Of a stretch of DNA of 64,000 bases, positions 58,168 to 64,000 are shown in pieces. Source of the DNA: Ceratopteris richardii (lineage: Eukaryota; Streptophyta; Polypodiopsida; Polypodiales; Pteridaceae); assembly GCA_020310875.1 (NCBI GenBank), contig CM035444.1, forward strand, positions 18,746,198 through 18,810,197. Direction: 5' to 3'. Each line of letters begins with the position of its first letter. Position 1 is the stretch's first letter. The notes beneath the pieces were generated by a model. The model saw only the letters and a program-made list of their open reading frames with translations, did not search any database and was not told where the DNA came from. The position numbers and the translations under genes are program-made.

Positions 58168-60471
58168 CCATGTACCTACAAAGGAAGCTTTAAAAAACAA
58201 CTACAAGCTCATGTTTACATGTAAATGGGCTTAAAATTGCAACTTAAAGTTGCTTAGTATGAAATTAAGCTCTCACAATGGAATTTGTAGAGAATAGAAA
58301 TCAGTTAAAATCTATCTATATGCATCAAAACAATGTTCTAGATGTTTGTATACATAATCAATCATCAAAGTAAACTTTTCGTACATGAACATAAAAAATT
58401 GACTTATATAGGAGTTCAAAAATAGGTGGAGAGAATTGTAGTGATGATAAATGAACTTCCATATTCTTCAGATTGAAGAACAAGTGCTCATTGATGTTTG
58501 AAAGTCTCCACGGATGACTCCTAAATGATGTTCAATGGTGGACAATCACCTTTGAGTTTTTATAGATAATATTTCTAGGTACCCAATTAAGGACTTAAAT
58601 GACTCTTTTTAAAGGTTTTTCAGTACATAATCTTTATCACTTTCAACTTCTTGATTTGGATCTTCTATGGAGAAGCTAGAGATAAAAGAGTGGGTATAAA
58701 TATGATAGCAATACCTCCCAAGGAGGGGTGAGTGCTTTTCTTGCACTTGCAAAGACATAAAGAAGTTGAGATCACACACACAATTGCTATAAAATCCTAG
58801 ATGTATCCCTCCTTTCATATTAGACTAGGTGCATGGGCAATGGCCTATTGATGGTTTGAACCTTGGGTGGTGCATGCCTAAAAATAGTTTGTCCCCATTA
58901 TTGGCCTCCTTTGAGCGGCTCACAGAGCTCTCTTCAAGGGGGCTTAATCACCATATTTTGCTATAGAAACCCATCATAACTCCATTTTTATCTAGAATTG
59001 TTTGATAGACGATGATGAGCCATCTATGTAGAGTTCTCTCTGAACTTAACATCTCATCCGCAAGTTCTGTCTCTTGCTCATAGATACCAAAAAGGATCTC
59101 TTTCAAATGGTTATGATGGCACGGTGCATCCCTTATATGCTCTTGCTCTATGATAGATTGTCTCTAGAGTGGTATAATGGACAAATGGACATCATACACA
59201 CATTCTACTATCTATCTATAGAACCTTAAGGATGTCCCCCACCCTAGGGACCGTGGCTAACCTCTAGCCCATATCCCATACACACATGGCTAACCTCTAG
59301 CCCATATCCCATACACCCTAGGGACCGTGGCTAACCTCTAGCCCATATCCCATGTACCTACAAAGGAAGCTTTAAAAAACAACTACAAGCTCATGTTTAC
59401 ATGTAAATGGGCTTAAAATTGCAACTTAAAGTTGCTTAGTATGAAATTAAGCTCTCACAATGGAATTTGTAGAGAATAGAAATCAATTAAAATCTATCTA
59501 TATGCATCAAAACAATGTTCTAGATGTTTGTATACATAATCAATCATCAAAGTAAACTTTTCGTACATGAACATAAAAAATTGACTTATATAGGAGTTCA
59601 AAAATAGGTGGAGAGAATTGTAGTGATGATAAATGAACTTCCATATTCTTCAGATTGAAGAACAAGTGCTCATTGATGTTTGAAAGTCTCCACGGATGAC
59701 TCCTAAATGATGTTCAATGGTGGACAATCACCTTTGAGTTTTTATAGATAATATTTCTAGGTACCCAATTAAGGACTTAAATGACTCTTTTTAAAGGTTT
59801 TTCAGTACATAATCTTTATCACTTTCAACTTCTTGATTTGGATCTTCTATGGAGAAGCTAGAGATAAAAGAGTGGGTATAAATATGATAGCAATACCTCC
59901 CAAGGAGGGGTGAGTGCTTTTCTTGCACTTGCAAAGACATAAAGAAGTTGAGATCACACACACAATTGCTATAAAATCCTAGATGTATCCCTCCTTTCAT
60001 ATTAGACTAGGTGCATGGGCAATGGCCTATTGATGGTTTGAACCTTGGGTGGTGCATGCCTAAAAATAGTTTGTCCCCATTATTGGCCTCCTTTGAGCGG
60101 CTCACAGAGCTCTCTTCAAGGGGGCTTAATCACCATATTTTGCTATAGAAACCCATCATAACTCCATTTTTATCTAGAATTGTTTGATAGACGATGATGA
60201 GCCATCTATGTAGAGTTCTCTCTGAACTTAACATCTCATCCGCAAGTTCTGTCTCTTGCTCATAGATACCAAAAAGGATCTCTTTCAAATGGTTATGATG
60301 GCACGGTGCATCCCTTATATGCTCTTGCTCTATGATAGATTGTCTCTAGAGTGGTATAATGGACAAATGGACATCATACACACATTCTACTATCTATCTA
60401 TAGAACCTTAAGGATGTCCCCCACCCTAGGGACCGTGGCTAACCTCTAGCCCATATCCCATACACACATGG
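58168..60471. repeat. Recent 1.12-kb tandem duplication with 60-bp templated filler
   Basis: 58168-59289 recurs at 59350-60471 with one mismatch noticed (CAGTTAAAAT against CAATTAAAAT near 58294). Between the copies, 59290-59349 is built of extra copies of the neighbouring phrase CTAACCTCTAGCCCATATCC with CACCCTAGGGACCGTGG. The junction CCCATGTACC shares CCATGTACC with the left start. Both copies contain the same 69-codon minus frame, which I regard as chance. Confidence 0.93.
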
Positions 60472-60692
60472 ATTTGGCCTACTCGACCTATGCCTAACAC
60501 TAAGCATATCATTCATATACTCCAAGAAGTTATCCCTTGTAGCTTTGCTTGTTCATGTTGCAACCCTACTACATAAAGAGCTCTTGGTTAAAACACATAC
60601 ATTAACATGAATAGACTATAGTTGTGGAAGAGTATTTTGACACTATTATATGAAACTCTACAATAAGTAAGTACTCTTTCTAATTACTTTTC
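60472..60692. other. Unassigned DNA
   Basis: Nothing recognised between the tandem duplication and the gypsy scrap. Confidence 0.45.
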
Positions 60693-61044
60693 CTTTCACT
60701 AACATCTGCATAAAGCATATCCTCTAAGATCTGGTTAGCCTTTTTAATTTGCCCATTTGTTTGAGGATGTTCAACCATACTTAGACTAAGATTAGTGTCC
60801 CACACTTTTGAAGAATTCCTCCAAAAGTAGCTATTAAACTTCCTATCTTGATAAAAAAAAACTATATATAAAAAACCATATAACCAATAAAAATTTTCTA
60901 CATTAAGCCCAACTAGTTCTAGGGTCTTTATTGTACTTCATGTAGGAATACGCTTTTCCATTTTGGTAAGCCCGTTTGAGCCTTGGGTAATCCCACAATA
61001 AAGTTCATGGAGATACTTTCCCACTTGCCATCAATAACATCTAA
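60693..61044 (-). mobile_element. Ty3/gypsy integrase scrap
   Basis: Minus-strand readings give KWESISMNFIVGLPKAQTG (catalytic core start, family SMDFIVGLPRTxxG) and VEHPQTNGQIKKANQILEDM with LYADV (family HPQTDGQTERVNQxLEDML). These are classic gypsy integrase stretches. Broken. B3 inserted at its right edge. Confidence 0.78.
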
Positions 61045-61766
61045 TGTCAGGGAGCACTAGATTGTGCTCTTTGACTACAATAGACAAGATTACGGAAATG
61101 TACTTCTGATTACAAGATCACCCACATAGGGAAAATGATACAAGGATATGTAATTGATACACGAAGTCCCACAACCCGGGATTGATAGGTATGGATAGTT
61201 GGACTAGAGATGATACCCGAGATCCCATAACTCGGGACCGTAGGTATGAAACAAGATATCTCGATTACAAGAATTCCCTTCAAGGATATGAACTAGATAC
61301 AAGAAATAACTAGAAAGGATCTCCTACTATGAGATTACAAGATGAAAAGAAAGGATGTCCATGATACAAGACTAGACAAGACTCGAGGAAGAGAAGGATC
61401 TCCTACCATGAGATTACAAGATGACAAGAAAGGATGTCCATGATACAAGACTAGACAAGACTTGAGCAAGAGACAAGACTAGAACTTGAACTCGAACTTG
61501 AAAGTACTTACTTGGTGATCAGGGCCCCTTGAGCTCCCAAGATTGGCATTGGCAAGACTGAGAATGAATGTGGCCAACCCCTCCTTATATAGGTTTTCCA
61601 AGGGCCGTTACGAGTTGATGATATCATCGATGATATCATCAACTGGAAACAAGACCTCCGAGTGTCAGAATTCAACAAATAGACAATCGATCTTGGGGTT
61701 TTGGCATGTTCGGAATGCAATGGAAGCATTAGTTTCTCCAAAATCTGAGACAATCATGAGATATGA
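61045..61766 (-). mobile_element. B-family LTR (B3), incomplete
   Basis: A reverse-oriented LTR like those of B1 and B2: it starts TGTCAGGGAGCACTAG and includes the TTACAAGATCACCCACATAGG, GAGCTCCCAAGATTGGC and CTCCTTATATAGG motifs. It runs into unrelated sequence near 61766 before the expected LTR border. A roughly 80-bp segment (GGATCTCCTACYATGAGATT to AGACTAGACAAGACT) is doubled at about 61318-61460. No internal region. Broken. Confidence 0.82.
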
Positions 61767-61927
61767 TTTATCTTTTTGAGAGTGATCTTTGAAGGTACAT
61801 AGGTTGTCTAATACATCCTTTGACAAGCTAAAAGGGCCCACTACATATCCATGGAGTTTATTTGGCTAGTGTAGTGCAAAGTTTTTGCAGCACCACTTCA
61901 TCTTCTCCAAGTTCAAATCCATCTCTT
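61767..61927 (-). mobile_element. Possible gypsy integrase C-terminal scrap
   Basis: A minus-strand reading DLNLEKMKWCCKNFALH, then PNKLHGYVVGPFSLSKD, resembles the end of gypsy integrase (LxTKNLxL...KLxPRYIGPFxV, the GPY/F module). Weak, motif-level evidence. Confidence 0.4.
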
Positions 61928-61967
61928 CACATATGTGAATGTGTATGAGTGTGTATGTGTATGCATA

Positions 61968-62028
<61 letters not shown>

Positions 62029-62033
62029 GTATA

Positions 62034-62064
<31 letters not shown>

Positions 62065-62095
62065 GTATGTGTATGTGTACATGTATGTGTGTGTA

Positions 62096-62126
<31 letters not shown>

Positions 62127-62129
62127 TTA

Positions 62130-62166
<37 letters not shown>

Positions 62167-62254
62167 GTGTACTTGTATGTGTATGTGTATGTTATGTGTA
62201 TGTGTATGTGTATGTGTATGTGTACTTGTATGTGTATGTGTATGTGTATGTGCA

Positions 62255-62307
<53 letters not shown>

Positions 62308-62588
62308 ATGTGTATGTGTATGTGTATGTGCATGTGTATGTGCATGTGGATGTGTATGTGCATGTGCATGTGCATGTGCATGTGCATGTGCATGTGTATA
62401 TGGTTGTGTATGTGTATGTGTATGTGTATGTATATGTGCGTATGTGTGTGTATGTGTATCAATGTATATATGTGTGTATGTATGTGTATGTGTGTGTATG
62501 TATATGTGTGTGTATGTGTAGGTGTGTGTATGTATATGTGTGTGTATGTGTAGGTGTGTATATGTGTGTGTATATGTGTGTATGTTGA
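61928..62588. repeat. TGTATG-type hexanucleotide array, about 660 bp
   Basis: Long runs of GTATGT with variant units (GTACTT, GTGCAT, GTATAT). All six frames are open over long spans (up to 283 codons on the minus strand) purely because the unit has no stop; these frames are not genes. GTGCAT units cluster near 62320-62400. Confidence 0.95.
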
Positions 62589-62899
62589 CATTATGTGATG
62601 GCGATATGCCACGATGGAATCTTCTTCTCGAGAGCTCCATGATGATACTCTCATAGTAGAAAAATGAGCTCCAAAGGCTGCACACACTACTCCATACAAG
62701 CCCTAGAAAATATGCAAAAACCATACAATACACATGGAGTACGAACACATATTTCTTAGGTGTTACAAATGTAGTCAAACTTACAATCTATTGCTGACCA
62801 AGCCACTGTATCTTTTATTAAACAACATATCCAAAGGTTTGGATGGCCATTTGGCCATTACATGGACACTAATGGTAAAAATCTCCCACTAAAGGCCAA
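62589..62899 (-). other. Probable LTR part of copia G
   Basis: Lies downstream of copia G on its own strand. A purine tract AGTGGGAGAT (minus strand, near 62893) would mark the LTR start. The other LTR is outside the window, so borders are not set. Confidence 0.4.
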
Positions 62900-64000
62900 T
62901 ATGTCCAAATTGACTATGGGAGAAAAAAAGGAATGATAAAGAATACCTAAGTGTAAGTATACAGACTATACCTCCCACCTGATGGGCATGTTACACAATA
63001 TACAATTAATTGTGTAAGATCGTGAATCAAGTAAACCCCATCAAGTGATAATAGTTCCAAAAGATACCTTATGGTAGAGCTTTGATCAAGGCATCTGTAA
63101 CATTATCTCGAGTATGAACCTTCTCAAGAATAATGTGCTTCGTGGCTAAGCAATCTCGAATGAAGTGATACATTGCCTCAATGTGCTTGGTCTTTGCATG
63201 ATAGAATGGATTCTTAGCCAAATTAATGTTACTCTGACTATCAGTGAGTAAATGAGGTACATGCTGAGGTAGACCCATTTCACAAGCAAGACGAGAAAGA
63301 CATAATGCTTCCTTACATGCCTCGCTTGCTGCAACATACTCTGCTTTTATGGTGGAAACAACTCTACATTCTTGAAGATGAGATCTCCAAGAGATAGTGC
63401 CTCCACCAAAATGAAAAATGTGCCTTGATGTAGACTTTGGATTGTCTACACAACCAGCATAATTAGAATCTATGGAACCAATAATGGATGCCTTTCCTCT
63501 ACCAAAGCATACTTGACTATCCTTAGTGCCACTCAAATATCTCAAAATCATCTTGACCACTTACAATGCTTCTTGTGATGACAAGAAATATATTTTCTCG
63601 CAACTCCCACTATAAATGCAGTGTCTTGTCTTGTAGCTACCATAGCATACACACGACAACCGATAGCACACTCATAAGGAATTTGTTCATGATTTCCTTG
63701 TCCTCATATGATTTGGGGCAATCATCCTTGCTCAATTTCACATATGTGGGTGAAGGTGTACTCGATGTCTTTCCACCCTGCATATTGAACCTATGAAGTA
63801 CTTTGGATATGTACTCACTTTGAGACAAGTATATGCATCTCTTACTCCTATCAAGAATAATGTGCATGCCAAGAATATGTATGACATCCCCCAAATCCTT
63901 CATATCAAACGTCTCACTCAACTTCTTTTCGAGAAATGACAACTCATAAGAAGACTTCCAATCAATCAACATGTCATCAACATAAAGTATCAAGCATATG
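62900..64000 (-). mobile_element. Copia G, RT and RNase H part
   Basis: Minus-strand copia pol of a lineage distinct from A and E (Tnt1/Tork-like by motif). RT C-terminal part at 63637-63993 (ILYVDDMLI, then SETFDMKDLGDVIHILGM, YLSQSEYISKVLHRFNM) and RNase H at 63069-63560 (MILRYLSGTKDSQVCFG, DSNYAGCVDNPKSTSRHIF, EAEYVAASEACKEALCL-like, TKHIEAMYHFIRD, closing VTDALIKALP). It continues beyond the right edge. Broken by a few lesions. Confidence 0.87.

Noticed and set aside
58609-60000. Identical 69-codon minus frames in the two duplicated units
   Set aside because: Identity follows from the recent duplication; no homology or codon evidence of function.
61927-62778. Long open frames (up to 283 codons) of His-Thr/Tyr-Val repeats
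   Set aside because: They are translations of the TGTATG hexamer array; all frames are open because the unit has no stop.

Overview
The window looks like nuclear DNA of a land plant with a large, repeat-rich genome. The only host gene I can support is a 16-exon mitochondrial-type chaperonin-60 (CPN60/HSP60) gene on the + strand, 30935-51249. Almost everything else is remains of LTR retrotransposons (Ty1/copia and Ty3/gypsy), microsatellites and local duplications. A 15.8 kb intron filled with nested retroelements fits a fern or a gymnosperm, but I cannot fix the lineage from sequence alone.

Left region (1-12350): pieces of a copia family here called A (1-2483 in two opposite orientations; 9236-10940 on the minus strand), another copia fragment D (2520-4045), a minus-strand gag scrap related to the young copia E (5700-6530) and a decayed gypsy gag-linker stretch (6540-9010).

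Region 12355-27075 is one old family-A copia (A1) split by three later insertions, each with a 5-bp target duplication: a gag-only LTR element B1 (13622-16148, GAGGG), a minus-strand gag-bearing LTR element C (16198-19109, CAATC) and a second family-A copia A2 (20202-25277, ATACA).

Region 27076-30934 holds an AT microsatellite, a copia 5' end scrap, a probable tRNA-derived SINE and the upstream region of CPN60.

CPN60 (30935-51249): joining the 16 exons at consensus splice sites (one GC-AG) gives an uninterrupted 568-residue protein with a mitochondrial presequence and the chaperonin ATPase aspartates. Introns 5-15 are 71-141 bp. Intron 4 is 15.8 kb and holds a solo LTR, gypsy scraps and a nest: a copia fragment F contains the gag-only family element B2 (37485-44472, ACTTC), which contains a copia E1 that looks whole (38041-43668, AGAAG). 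E1 has near-identical 717-bp LTRs and one 1356-codon open frame.

Right region (51250-64000): the 3' UTR and unassigned DNA, a compound tetranucleotide repeat, an old copia A5 (55042-56990), a very recent 1.1 kb tandem duplication with templated filler (58168-60471), gypsy integrase scraps with a third B-family LTR (61045-61766), a 660-bp TGTATG-type array, and a minus-strand copia G (about 62900-64000).
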